Source: an uncultured Parabacteroides sp. (GTDB lineage Bacteria > Bacteroidota > Bacteroidia > Bacteroidales > Tannerellaceae). From it: 64,000 nt of DNA. The notes under the pieces were generated by a model. The model was not told the DNA's origin, ran no database searches, and saw only the letters and a list, made by a program, of their open reading frames with translations. The translations under genes were made by a program, and so were the position numbers. Shown piece after piece: positions 1 to 7,877 of the stretch; within the stretch, counting starts at the first letter, position 1, and each line of letters opens with the position of its first letter. The stretch is from NCBI GenBank assembly GCA_944325345.1, contig CALUZV010000014.1, positions 1 through 64,000 of the forward strand. The letters are read 5' to 3'.

Positions 1-84
1 GTAAAACTACTCCATGTAATAATGCAAATACCACTTTTATTTGTAAAACTACTCCATGTAATAATACAAATACCACTTTTACGT
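1..84. repeat. Tandem array, 42-bp unit, two copies seen
   Basis: Two nearly identical 42-bp units lie head to tail at 1-42 and 43-84, and the array probably continues left of the window. Its period matches the other 41-42-bp arrays in this window, although I see no clear palindrome in this unit. It lies beyond the 3' end of the DPP IV gene; the gene on its other side is not visible. Confidence 0.85.
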
Positions 85-169
85 GTTGAACCTGCTTTTG
101 TAAACGAACAATTGGTACTTTTAATAATGAAAGGAAGAAATGTAAACATACAAAAGCCTATAAACGAGA

Positions 170-216
170 GCGCGGGCCCCACGGAGAGATTGTTTTCTCG
201 TCCGTGAAGCCCGCGC
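170..216 (-). terminator. Hairpin downstream of DPP IV gene
   Basis: GCGCGGGC at 170-177 pairs with GCCCGCGC at 209-216, with a second inner stem CACGGA/TCCGTG. It lies about 30 bp past the stop of the leftward DPP IV gene, so it probably terminates that transcript, although no strong T-run follows on either strand. Confidence 0.6.
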
Positions 217-245
217 AATCTATACAGAATAATACCTAAAAGGGA

Positions 246-2477
246 TTATTTCCCGCCAGCCGGCAAATGCTCAATCCAATATTTGGCCATCGACTTGCGA
301 AGATGGAGGGTCGTGCCGGGACGTTCATAGATGCCGTGGCTACGCATCGGGTAGCTGATTTGGCTGAACATCTTGCCATATTCCACGAGCTTGTTTACCA
401 GCATTTCGCAGTTCTGGTAGTGGACGTTGTCGTCGCCCGTGCCGTGGATGAGGAGGAGGTTGCCTTTCAAGCCTTCGGCATACGTAATCGGCGAACCTTT
501 GCGGTAGCCTTCGGGATTTTCCTGCGGCGTATTCATATAGCGTTCCTGGTAAACCGTGTCGTAGGTGCGCTGGTCGGCCACGAAAGCGATGGCGATGCCC
601 GTGTGGAAGATTTCGGGATAACGGAACATGCAGTTCAGCGTCTGACTGCCGCCGCCGCTCCAACCGGTGATGCCGATACGCGAAGCATCAATGAAGGAAT
701 ACTGGCGGGCGAGGTCCTGAATGCCGCGAGCCTGATCTTGCGAGGCAAAAGTCCCGACTTCTCCATAAATACATTTGCGCCATTCCCGTCCCCGTGGGCA
801 GTTGGCTCCCCGGTTTTCGATGCTGACATAGATATAGCCTTGATTAACCATATATTGGTTCCACAAATCGCCGCCCGACCAGACATCCTGGACGGTAGAA
901 CCTGCCGGCTCTCCATAGACCTCGATGATGACGGGATATTTCTTCGACGGGTCGAAGTTCTTGGGCTTAATCATACAGGCATCAAGCATCAAATCGCCGC
1001 TCTTGACCTTGACAAACTCCTTGGGTTGGAGGCCAAGAGCTTGATACTTCGCTTTGGCTTCAGCATTGTCTTCGATGACGCGGACCGACTTATGCTTCGG
1101 GAAAGAAACCATGTCGATGACCGGCGGAGTAACCGAGTTGCTGAAGGAATGGACTGCCCAACGTCCGGTCGGCGACATATTATAGGTATGCTGTCCGGCC
1201 TGGTCCATCGGACTGAGGCGAGTAACTTCGCCATCGCCAAAAAGCTTCGCGCTGTAGAGATAACGCTGGGTGAAGTTGTCCGGCGAGGCAATGAAATAGG
1301 CGATACCCTTCTCGACATCCATGCCGATGTGCTGGATATAATCGAAATCGCCCTTCGTAACCGGGACAATCTCCTGCCCGTCGCGGCTCACGCGGTAGAG
1401 GTGGCGCCAACCGTCGCGCTCGCTTTCCCAAGTGAAATATTTGTTATCCTTGAGCCAGACGATGTTGTCGTTCGTGTCGAGCCAAGCCGCATCTTTGTCC
1501 GTGAAGATATTCTTCGGCTCGGATTGACCGATGGCAACGATCCAGACACGGTTGGTGTTCTGCTGGCGATTCATCTGCTGGATAAACAATTCGTTGCTCT
1601 CGGGGATGAAGTCCATGCGGGGGATGTAGTTGTTGCGCGGGTCGCCGGGGATATTCACCCAAGTTGTCGCGCCGCCGACAGCCGGGACATAGCCGACCTT
1701 CACGGCAGAGTTGGTCGTGCCCGCCTTCGGATAGGGGAAATGCAGGATAGTCGGGTAGAGGGAATCTACATTATTAATAATATCGAAGACGCCTGTGCCT
1801 TCCGTGTCGCTCTGCCAATAAGCGATGTATTTCCCATCCGGACTCCAGCGGAAACCGTCGCGGCAAGCGAACTCTTCCTCATAGACCCAGTCGAAAGTAC
1901 CATTGACAATCCGAGTCGAACCGTCGTTGGTAAGTTGCGTAACCTGACCGGATTCCACATCTTCAACATAGATGTTGTTCTCGGAGACGTAGGCAACCCG
2001 TGTCCCGTCGGGCGAGAACTTGGCGAACATCAGCGTAGCCTCGGGCCGTTCTTTGCCCAACTGCCGGAGCGCGCCGGTCTCGAGATTCAGCACCCAATAG
2101 TCGCCCCGCGTGTCGTAACGCCAGACGCGGCGGGTATTGTTGTAGATTAAAACCTTCTTGTTGTCCGCACTCCACGAGATGCTGCGCACGGCGATAGGCT
2201 TCCCCGTCGTCTTGTCCACCAGCATGGAGGAAGGGATAATCACTTCGCGGGCATTGTCTTTCGCACGGTAGGCGACGACATCCGTGCCGCCCGTCTCCGC
2301 GTTCGTCTCCAGACGGCTGTAGCGTTCGCCGTCTTTCAACCAGTTCATAGCCCCGACAGACTTAGTCGTAAGGACTTTGCCTGCCACGATGTCTTCCAGC
2401 GACAAATCTTGCGCCAGAGCTACGCCGCCGATGCATTGGGCAAGGACGGCTCCAATCAAAAGTTTCTTAAAGTTCAT
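246..2477 (-). CDS. Dipeptidyl peptidase IV, S9B family
   Basis: This 743-residue serine peptidase should release X-Pro or X-Ala dipeptides from the N termini of peptides in the periplasm. It has a Sec signal peptide (about residues 1-22, ending ALAQ), an N-terminal beta-propeller region, the DWVYEEEF motif containing the double Glu that anchors the substrate amino terminus, and a C-terminal alpha/beta hydrolase. The catalytic Ser is in GWSGGG, the Asp in GTGDDNVH and the His in MRSHGIYE. The length is normal for DPP IV. It starts 15 bp after the HU-like gene on the same strand, so the two are probably cotranscribed. It would fit the peptide-fermenting lifestyle also suggested by DPP III and the Xaa-Pro peptidase in this window. 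Confidence 0.93.
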   Translation of the reverse strand: MNFKKLLIGAVLAQCIGGVALAQDLSLEDIVAGKVLTTKSVGAMNWLKDGERYSRLETNAETGGTDVVAYRAKDNAREVIIPSSMLVDKTTGKPIAVRSISWSADNKKVLIYNNTRRVWRYDTRGDYWVLNLETGALRQLGKERPEATLMFAKFSPDGTRVAYVSENNIYVEDVESGQVTQLTNDGSTRIVNGTFDWVYEEEFACRDGFRWSPDGKYIAYWQSDTEGTGVFDIINNVDSLYPTILHFPYPKAGTTNSAVKVGYVPAVGGATTWVNIPGDPRNNYIPRMDFIPESNELFIQQMNRQQNTNRVWIVAIGQSEPKNIFTDKDAAWLDTNDNIVWLKDNKYFTWESERDGWRHLYRVSRDGQEIVPVTKGDFDYIQHIGMDVEKGIAYFIASPDNFTQRYLYSAKLFGDGEVTRLSPMDQAGQHTYNMSPTGRWAVHSFSNSVTPPVIDMVSFPKHKSVRVIEDNAEAKAKYQALGLQPKEFVKVKSGDLMLDACMIKPKNFDPSKKYPVIIEVYGEPAGSTVQDVWSGGDLWNQYMVNQGYIYVSIENRGANCPRGREWRKCIYGEVGTFASQDQARGIQDLARQYSFIDASRIGITGWSGGGSQTLNCMFRYPEIFHTGIAIAFVADQRTYDTVYQERYMNTPQENPEGYRKGSPITYAEGLKGNLLLIHGTGDDNVHYQNCEMLVNKLVEYGKMFSQISYPMRSHGIYERPGTTLHLRKSMAKYWIEHLPAGGK

Positions 2478-2492
2478 GGTATAATCATGTTT

Positions 2493-3131
2493 TTAGATGT
2501 TTTCTTTCCGTTTGATATAGACCCGGTGCGAACCACTTCCGGCGATGTCGATACCCGAGCCGGGCGTGGTGTACCATTTCCGCAGCTCTTGTCCCGCCAT
2601 GGTACGGCTCAGGCCGGTCATGCGAGTATAATCCGAAACCGTCATCATCGGATGTTCCTCCAAGAACTGCTGCGCCTTGGCCAGTCGCTCTTCCGGCGTG
2701 AATTTGGAGACGTGGCGGACAAACTTTTTCGGCGAACGCTCCAGATGGCAACGATGGTTAATCTCTTGGACCATCATCCTATCGGCGCGGAAATTTACGC
2801 TCCCCACCTCGATGCTCCCGGCATTGCGCCGCTTTCCGCTGCCGTCGGTAGTCTCGCGTTCCCGACCTTTGCGCAAAGCCAACGAAGGCGAGAAAGTGCC
2901 CAAGCCATCGAGTTTGACCGAACGTCCCTCGGCCATTGCAGCCGCCATCTTCCGGCATAGCTGACGCATCATGCCCATTACTTCGCCGGGCGTGAAAGAT
3001 GACTCTTCGGAGATGGTGCTTGCCAGTTCCTCCGTCCCGCAACAGTCGCGGATAATCATCCGGGGGTAGAGCAACGTCTCGCCGTCTTGGTGCAGATTGT
3101 TCATTTCCTGCATTGTATATTCTGCTGACAT
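2493..3131 (-). CDS. HU-like DNA-binding protein with C-terminal helix-turn-helix
   Basis: This 212-residue protein has an HU/IHF-like domain at about residues 20-130. The signature region SVKLDGLGTFSPSL matches the beta-arm base of HU. About 70 further residues contain a helix-turn-helix-like stretch (MTVSDYTRMTGLSRTMAGQEL). Ordinary HU is about 90 residues, so this belongs to the enlarged HU-like group common in Bacteroidota, many of which are uncharacterised. It probably binds DNA as a nucleoid or regulatory protein. It is the first gene of a pair with DPP IV, and a 21-bp tandem array lies just upstream. The ATG at 3131 follows an A/T-rich leader. Function beyond DNA binding is inference. 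Confidence 0.75.
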   Translation of the reverse strand: MSAEYTMQEMNNLHQDGETLLYPRMIIRDCCGTEELASTISEESSFTPGEVMGMMRQLCRKMAAAMAEGRSVKLDGLGTFSPSLALRKGRERETTDGSGKRRNAGSIEVGSVNFRADRMMVQEINHRCHLERSPKKFVRHVSKFTPEERLAKAQQFLEEHPMMTVSDYTRMTGLSRTMAGQELRKWYTTPGSGIDIAGSGSHRVYIKRKENI

Positions 3132-3169
3132 AGGATATAAAGTTTAATAAGTCATTACATATAGTTCAA

Positions 3170-3253
3170 ACAACAGTGTCGTTTCTACAAACGGCTGTGT
3201 TGTCTGTAAAAACGACAGTGCTGTTTTTACAAACGACACTGTCGTTTTGAGTT
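3170..3253. repeat. Tandem array, four 21-bp palindromic units
   Basis: Four units begin at 3170, 3191, 3212 and 3233, each exactly 21 bp. They contain variants of the palindrome AACGACACTGTCGTT joined by A/T-rich spacers. The array sits 40 bp upstream of the HU-like gene start and 55 bp past the kdsB stop. Confidence 0.9.
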
Positions 3254-3307
3254 TATCTCCCGACAAAAGTAAGTTTTATTCCTTAGGAAAGCAAAAAAAG
3301 GAACGGA

Positions 3308-4081
3308 TTAATTCGTCTTTTCGAGCAAGGATTCGCGCTTCAAGACCTCTACCGCTTTGGCCAAATCCTCCGGCGTATCGATGCCGATAGTTTCCTGTTC
3401 CGTGATGCCGACCTTGATGCGGTAGCCGTTTTCGAGCCAGCGGAGTTGTTCGAGGCTTTCGGCCAGTTCGAGGGGCGACTGGGGGAGGGCGGTGATTTCA
3501 CGGAGTGTCTCAGCACGGTAGGCATAGAGGCCGATATGCTTGTAGAACGTCTGGTTGGGGAGCCATTCGGTGTAGTGGCGGCCCCGGACGTAAGGAATGA
3601 TGGAGCGACTGAAATACATCGCTTCGTGGCGGCAGTTGAGAACGACTTTTGGCGAGTTGGGGTTGAAGAGCGTCGTCTCGAAGTCGTCGTCTGCGCGGAA
3701 AGGCTTGACCAACGTGGCAATCTGGGTGCCTTCCTCGTCGAAGCACGCCTTCAGCGCCTCGATTTGCTCGGGGTGAATGAATGGCTCGTCGCCCTGGATA
3801 TTGACCACGACATCGTAGCCATCGCCGACGAGGGTATATGCCTCGTAGCAACGATCGGTCCCGCTCCGGTGCTTGTCGGAGGTCATGACGACGTTGCCGC
3901 CAAAGGCGCGGACAGCCTCTTCGATTCGCCGGTCGTCGGTGGCGACGCAGACCTTGTCGAGAGACTGGGCCACACGTTCGTAAACTCGTTGTATCATCGG
4001 TTTGCCTGCCATGTCTGCCAACGGCTTGCCCGGGAAACGGGTGGAGGCGTAGCGCGCTGGGATGATTCCTATGAACTTCAT
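3308..4081 (-). CDS. kdsB: 3-deoxy-manno-octulosonate cytidylyltransferase
   Basis: KdsB activates Kdo as CMP-Kdo for lipid A core synthesis in the cytoplasm. The 257-residue length is normal. The N terminus IPARYASTRFPGKPL is the nucleotide-binding signature of this family, and VNIQGDEPFIHPEQI and DTPEDLAKAVEVL are also conserved. The gene lies 35 bp after the antiporter on the same strand, so both are probably on one mRNA. Nothing unusual is seen. Confidence 0.96.
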   Translation of the reverse strand: MKFIGIIPARYASTRFPGKPLADMAGKPMIQRVYERVAQSLDKVCVATDDRRIEEAVRAFGGNVVMTSDKHRSGTDRCYEAYTLVGDGYDVVVNIQGDEPFIHPEQIEALKACFDEEGTQIATLVKPFRADDDFETTLFNPNSPKVVLNCRHEAMYFSRSIIPYVRGRHYTEWLPNQTFYKHIGLYAYRAETLREITALPQSPLELAESLEQLRWLENGYRIKVGITEQETIGIDTPEDLAKAVEVLKRESLLEKTN

Positions 4082-4110
4082 ATTGGGTATAAATTGAGAA
4101 TGAGATTTCG

Positions 4111-6375
4111 TTAGATTTTCCTTCCTTCGCTTAGCAATATCACTTGCTTATGCTCGCCGACAACCCAAACCAAGTCTCCAGCCTCGAATACGGTGCTGGG
4201 TGGCGGGTTTTTGATGGAAGTCGTACCACGCTCGATGCCGATGACAAGGCATTTCGCCTGGTCTCGGATGCCCGATTCTTGGATTGAAAGACCGGCGAGG
4301 CGCGAATCGTCGGCGATGATGAACTGCTCGAGGTTTACAGCCTTGGGGCGTTCGGCCTGTTGCTTCTTGATAGACTCTTGGTAGCGTTGTTCGACATAGT
4401 GGCGGAACTGTTCGAGGTCGCTGTCGGTCCCGACGACAACCAGTTTGTCGAAGGGATAGAGGCGTTCGTCTCCGCCGGGGATGTTGATGCGTTGCTCGCC
4501 CCGGATGATGGTTACGACATTGACGTTGCACTTCTGGCGGAAGTTCAATTCCTTCAGTGTCTTGCCCGCGCTGGGCGAGTTCTGGTGAATCTCGAAGTCC
4601 GCCAAGTGGAGGTCGCGCTCGAGGAGGTGGTGGGCGAAACGCTGGTTGATGGGGGCGTTCTTCTCTTGCTCTATCTCTCGTGCGCTGAGGTTGGTGAAGA
4701 AGCGGCGTTCCATCAGGATGGACTGCTTCTTGAGCTTTTTATTCAAAATAATGAAGACGATAATCATTGCAGCGATACCGAGGAGGAAACCGACAGTCAG
4801 ATTGACGTAGCGGCTCAGGGGAATCATCACCAGTCCGATACAGAGCAGGATGCGGATAATGATGAGCGAGATGAGCGGACCACGGTTGAACTTGTTGTCC
4901 TGCCAGAGCTGCTGGAACTCGACGGAGTGGTTCTTCTTCATCATAATGGCGCGGAGCATCGGCGAGATGAGGGCGAGGATGATGACGAGTGCGAGGATAT
5001 TTCCTTGCCAGCCCGGAAGCTCACGGAGAATCAGCGGGGCGACGAACTGCATCCAGGTGAAGATGAGGACAAGGGTCACGGAAGTATAAGTCCCGACGAT
5101 GCGGAGCAAGGCTTTCAGCAACTTATTCCAAGTGCTTTTCTGCCGGATGGTATTGAAGCCCGAGGCGTAATGATCCAAGAACTGCTTCCAGGAATCTGGG
5201 AGAGCCCGCTCAACAACTTGGACACACGGGTCGGCAGCCTTAATCATATACGGCGTGAAAAACGTGGTAATGACGGAGACCGCAACCACGATGGGATAGA
5301 GGAAATCGTCCGTAACCTTCAGCGATTGCCCTAAGGAAGCCAAGATAAAGGCAAATTCGCCAATCTGTGCCAGCGAGAATCCCGATTGGATGGCTATCTT
5401 CAGCGGCTGTCCGGAGAGCAAAACCCCGAATGTACCGAAGAATACCTGCCCGACCATGACGACCACGGTAAGGAGCAGTATCGGTCCCTTGTATTCCCAA
5501 AGCAACTGCGGGTCTATCAACATTCCGACCGAGACGAAGAAGACGGCGCCGAAGAGGTCTTTCACGGGCTTGATTAAACGCTCGATATGCTCTGCTTCGA
5601 CCGTTTCCGCCAAGATAGAACCCATTAAGAAGGCTCCCAAGGCGGAGGAGAAACCCGCGTGTGTCGCTATCAATACCATCCCGAGGCAGAGGCCGATGCT
5701 GACAACCAGCATGGTTTCGTCGTTCAGGTACTTTCGTGTCTTTTTCAGGAGAGAAGGAATCAAATATATCCCCACCACAAAGCAGAAGAGGAGGAAGACG
5801 CCGAGTCTGACGACGCTACTTAACAGTTCCATGCCCTCTACTTCCTTGCTGACCGCTAACGTCGAGAGCAAGACCATCAGCAGGACGGCAAACAAATCCT
5901 CGGCTATCAAGATGCCCAGAACAACCCCGGCGAAACGCTGGTTGCCGACCTTGGCGTCTTCGAATGCCTTATATATAATGGTAGTGGACGACATCGAAAG
6001 CATACCGCCGAGGAAGATGGATGTCATTTGTCCCCAGCCGAGGAGGGTTCCTGTGAGATAACCGAGGGTCATCATTCCCGCGACGACGGTGATCGCTCCG
6101 GTGATCGCTGTGCCGCCTATCTGGATGAGTTTCTTGAAGCTAAATTCCAAGCCGAGGGCAAAGAGGAGGAAGATGACACCAATGTCTGCCCACGTCTGGA
6201 TACTTTCGGAGGTGGTAACCGTCGGAACGATAGAAATCGACGGGCCGGCCAGGATGCCCGCCACGATATAGCCCAAGACGACGGGCTGCTTGAGCCACTT
6301 AAACAAGATAGTAACGATTCCCGCCAGGGTCAGGATGACGGCGAGGTCGGAAATCAACGAAGGAATGTTCGACAT
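4111..6375 (-). CDS. CPA2-type cation:proton antiporter with two TrkA-C domains
   Basis: This is a monovalent cation (probably K+ or Na+):H+ antiporter of the inner membrane. The first half has 12 or so hydrophobic segments of the Na_H_Exchanger fold (FLLFALGLEFSFKKL, LGAFLMGSILAE). The last 170 residues carry two RCK-C/TrkA-C modules, one around PSAGKTLKELNFRQ and one around SRLAGLSIQESGIRD, each followed by a GDxLVVVG-like strand. No Rossmann TrkA-N domain is present. I start it at the ATG at 6375; the longer frame begins with TTG at 6384. It heads a likely operon with kdsB. The ion transported cannot be read from the sequence. Confidence 0.88.
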   Translation of the reverse strand: MSNIPSLISDLAVILTLAGIVTILFKWLKQPVVLGYIVAGILAGPSISIVPTVTTSESIQTWADIGVIFLLFALGLEFSFKKLIQIGGTAITGAITVVAGMMTLGYLTGTLLGWGQMTSIFLGGMLSMSSTTIIYKAFEDAKVGNQRFAGVVLGILIAEDLFAVLLMVLLSTLAVSKEVEGMELLSSVVRLGVFLLFCFVVGIYLIPSLLKKTRKYLNDETMLVVSIGLCLGMVLIATHAGFSSALGAFLMGSILAETVEAEHIERLIKPVKDLFGAVFFVSVGMLIDPQLLWEYKGPILLLTVVVMVGQVFFGTFGVLLSGQPLKIAIQSGFSLAQIGEFAFILASLGQSLKVTDDFLYPIVVAVSVITTFFTPYMIKAADPCVQVVERALPDSWKQFLDHYASGFNTIRQKSTWNKLLKALLRIVGTYTSVTLVLIFTWMQFVAPLILRELPGWQGNILALVIILALISPMLRAIMMKKNHSVEFQQLWQDNKFNRGPLISLIIIRILLCIGLVMIPLSRYVNLTVGFLLGIAAMIIVFIILNKKLKKQSILMERRFFTNLSAREIEQEKNAPINQRFAHHLLERDLHLADFEIHQNSPSAGKTLKELNFRQKCNVNVVTIIRGEQRINIPGGDERLYPFDKLVVVGTDSDLEQFRHYVEQRYQESIKKQQAERPKAVNLEQFIIADDSRLAGLSIQESGIRDQAKCLVIGIERGTTSIKNPPPSTVFEAGDLVWVVGEHKQVILLSEGRKI

Positions 6376-6393
6376 TGTTTTCAATTTTAAGCG

Positions 6394-6424
6394 TTGCCAA
6401 AGTTAGCCATTTATTTTATTTTTG
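6394..6424. promoter_or_regulatory. Overlapping divergent promoters
   Basis: On the plus strand TTGC at 6394 is followed after 19 nt by TATTTTTG at 6417-6424, a good Bacteroidota -33/-7 pair for the AlbA_2 gene. On the minus strand TAACTTTG (6405-6398) matches the -7 element for the antiporter-kdsB pair. The two elements interlock, so the two transcripts may compete. Confidence 0.65.
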
Positions 6425-6445
6425 TGCCCGCAAAGTAAACCTAAA

Positions 6446-7093
6446 ATGAAAAAGAAGCATCCCTTGGAAGCGCTGATAGAGCAAGGCGAGCATCAGCAGC
6501 AGGACTTTAAGTTTGAAGTGAGCGACAGCAAGAAGATTGCCCGCACCTTGAGCGCGTTTGCCAATACCGACGGCGGCCGCCTCTTGATTGGGGTGAAGGA
6601 CAACGGACATATCTCCGGCGTCCGGGGCGACGAGGAATATTATATGATAGAAGCAGCCTCGAAGATGTACACGCGGCCGGAAGTTCCCTTTTCGGCGCGG
6701 CATTGGGAAGTGGACGGCAAGACAGTGCTGGAAATCGACATTGAGCCGTGTCCCGACCGCCCTTATCTGGCTCCGGACAAGGACAACGCTTACAAAGCCT
6801 ACATCCGCGTAGCCGACGAGAACATCCTTGCCAACGAAATTATTGTCCGGGCATGGCAGAAGCGCCGGCAGCCGCAGGGAACATTGCTCAAGTTGAGTCA
6901 GCCGGTGCGGATGTTGCTGGATTATCTGGAGACAAACCCGGCAATTGGGGTGAAACGCTTCTGCCAACTGGCTCACATCCCTTACTCCGTAGCCCGCAAT
7001 ATCCTGAGCGACCTGATGGCGATGGGGACGATATGCTACGTTTTGGAAGACAAGCGTATTTTATACACACTCAGTGAAAAACAAAAAGGGTAG
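6446..7093 (+). CDS. AlbA_2 (Schlafen-like) putative DNA-binding protein
   Basis: This 215-residue protein has an N-terminal AlbA_2/AAA_4 domain. The motif DFKFEVSDSKKIARTLSAFANTDGG with GRLLIGVKDNG is the family signature. The C-terminal winged-helix-like stretch (about 150-215) includes VARNILSDLMAMGTI. Such proteins are usually annotated as transcriptional regulators or nucleic-acid-binding proteins, mostly without known targets. I chose the ATG at 6446, because a TTG 24 nt upstream lies inside the -7 promoter element. It is transcribed alone, divergently from the antiporter. Confidence 0.75.
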   Translation: MKKKHPLEALIEQGEHQQQDFKFEVSDSKKIARTLSAFANTDGGRLLIGVKDNGHISGVRGDEEYYMIEAASKMYTRPEVPFSARHWEVDGKTVLEIDIEPCPDRPYLAPDKDNAYKAYIRVADENILANEIIVRAWQKRRQPQGTLLKLSQPVRMLLDYLETNPAIGVKRFCQLAHIPYSVARNILSDLMAMGTICYVLEDKRILYTLSEKQKG

Positions 7094-7211
7094 TTTAATG
7101 TTTTTTGGGTGGATAAAGCCCACTTTTCCCCCTTTTGGAGGCAAACTAAGCCAATATGTAAATTATATTCTTAATATTTCTCAATCGAGGCGGAAACTGC
7201 ATTTTTTTGCC

Positions 7212-7219
7212 TACATTTG
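7212..7219 (+). promoter_or_regulatory. -7 element before the sigma factor gene
   Basis: TACATTTG matches TAnnTTTG and lies 67 nt before the ATG. No clear TTTG is found at the right distance upstream. The intergenic stretch 7094-7286 holds no gene that I can see. Confidence 0.45.
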
Positions 7220-7286
7220 TATGCCGTCTGATTAGGGCGGCAGGTACAACGCAAGGCGTATCTTAACCTACTTAAGACAATGTGAT

Positions 7287-7790
7287 ATGAATACGTTGCA
7301 ATTTCAAAAAAAGTTAATGGGTATCCAGGAAAACATGATGAATTTTGCCTTGATGCTTACTGCCAATCGAGATGATGCAGAGGACCTGATGCAAGATACG
7401 ACGTTGAAAGTCTTAGACAATCGGGAGAAATTTGTTGACAACGTAAATTTCAAAGGTTGGGTCTTGACTGTCATGCGAAATATCTTCATCAACAACTACC
7501 ATAAGATTGTCCGGACACAAACGCTGGTAGATCAAGGGGTGGATTTATATAATTTGGATGTTGTCAATGAATCCGGTTTCGATTCTCCCGACGGTTCTTT
7601 CCAGATACAGGAGATAACGAAGGCCATCGAGTCGTTGAACAATGATTTGAAGATTCCGTTTTCCATGTACCTCAGTGGTTACAAGTATAACGAAATCGCT
7701 GAGAAGTTGAATCTGCCGCTGGGCACGGTGAAGAGCCGCATCTTTTTCGCCCGCCAGGATTTGCAGAAGAAACTGAAGGATTACCGTTGA
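7287..7790 (+). CDS. ECF-family RNA polymerase sigma factor
   Basis: This 167-residue sigma-70 group 4 protein has region 2 near residues 20-75 (ANRDDAEDLMQDTTLKVL, the core-binding and -10 recognition part). Region 4 lies near 105-165, with the helix-turn-helix YNEIAEKLNLPLGTVKSRIFFA contacting the -35 (here -33) element. No anti-sigma gene lies next to it: the downstream gene is convergent and unrelated. The signal that releases this sigma factor and its regulon are therefore not apparent. It is probably a single-gene transcript ending at the strong hairpin directly downstream. Confidence 0.93.
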   Translation: MNTLQFQKKLMGIQENMMNFALMLTANRDDAEDLMQDTTLKVLDNREKFVDNVNFKGWVLTVMRNIFINNYHKIVRTQTLVDQGVDLYNLDVVNESGFDSPDGSFQIQEITKAIESLNNDLKIPFSMYLSGYKYNEIAEKLNLPLGTVKSRIFFARQDLQKKLKDYR

Positions 7791-7816
7791 GAAAGCTTAG
7801 GTTTTTCGATTGAAAT

Positions 7817-7871
7817 ATCCCTTGTTTCCCGAGGAATGACTGACATTCCGAGAGAAACAAGGGATTTTTTT
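7817..7871. terminator. Bidirectional terminator between convergent genes
   Basis: ATCCCTTGTTTC at 7817-7828 pairs perfectly with GAAACAAGGGAT at 7854-7865, with an inner stem GGAATG/CATTCC, followed by T7. It ends the sigma factor transcript and could also stop the opposing one. Confidence 0.9.
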
Positions 7872-7877
7872 GTGCCG

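Noticed and set aside
22..207. Small plus-strand ORF at the left edge
   Set aside because: It translates a 42-bp tandem repeat and a terminator hairpin, with no promoter or ribosome-binding site.
267..2150. Long open frame (627 codons) antisense to DPP IV
   Set aside because: Its protein has no recognisable family, no ribosome-binding site or promoter, and the opposite strand encodes an intact peptidase. Similar long antisense frames lie opposite Xaa-Pro peptidase, DPP III and the RsmF-like gene, as expected from G/C-rich codon use.
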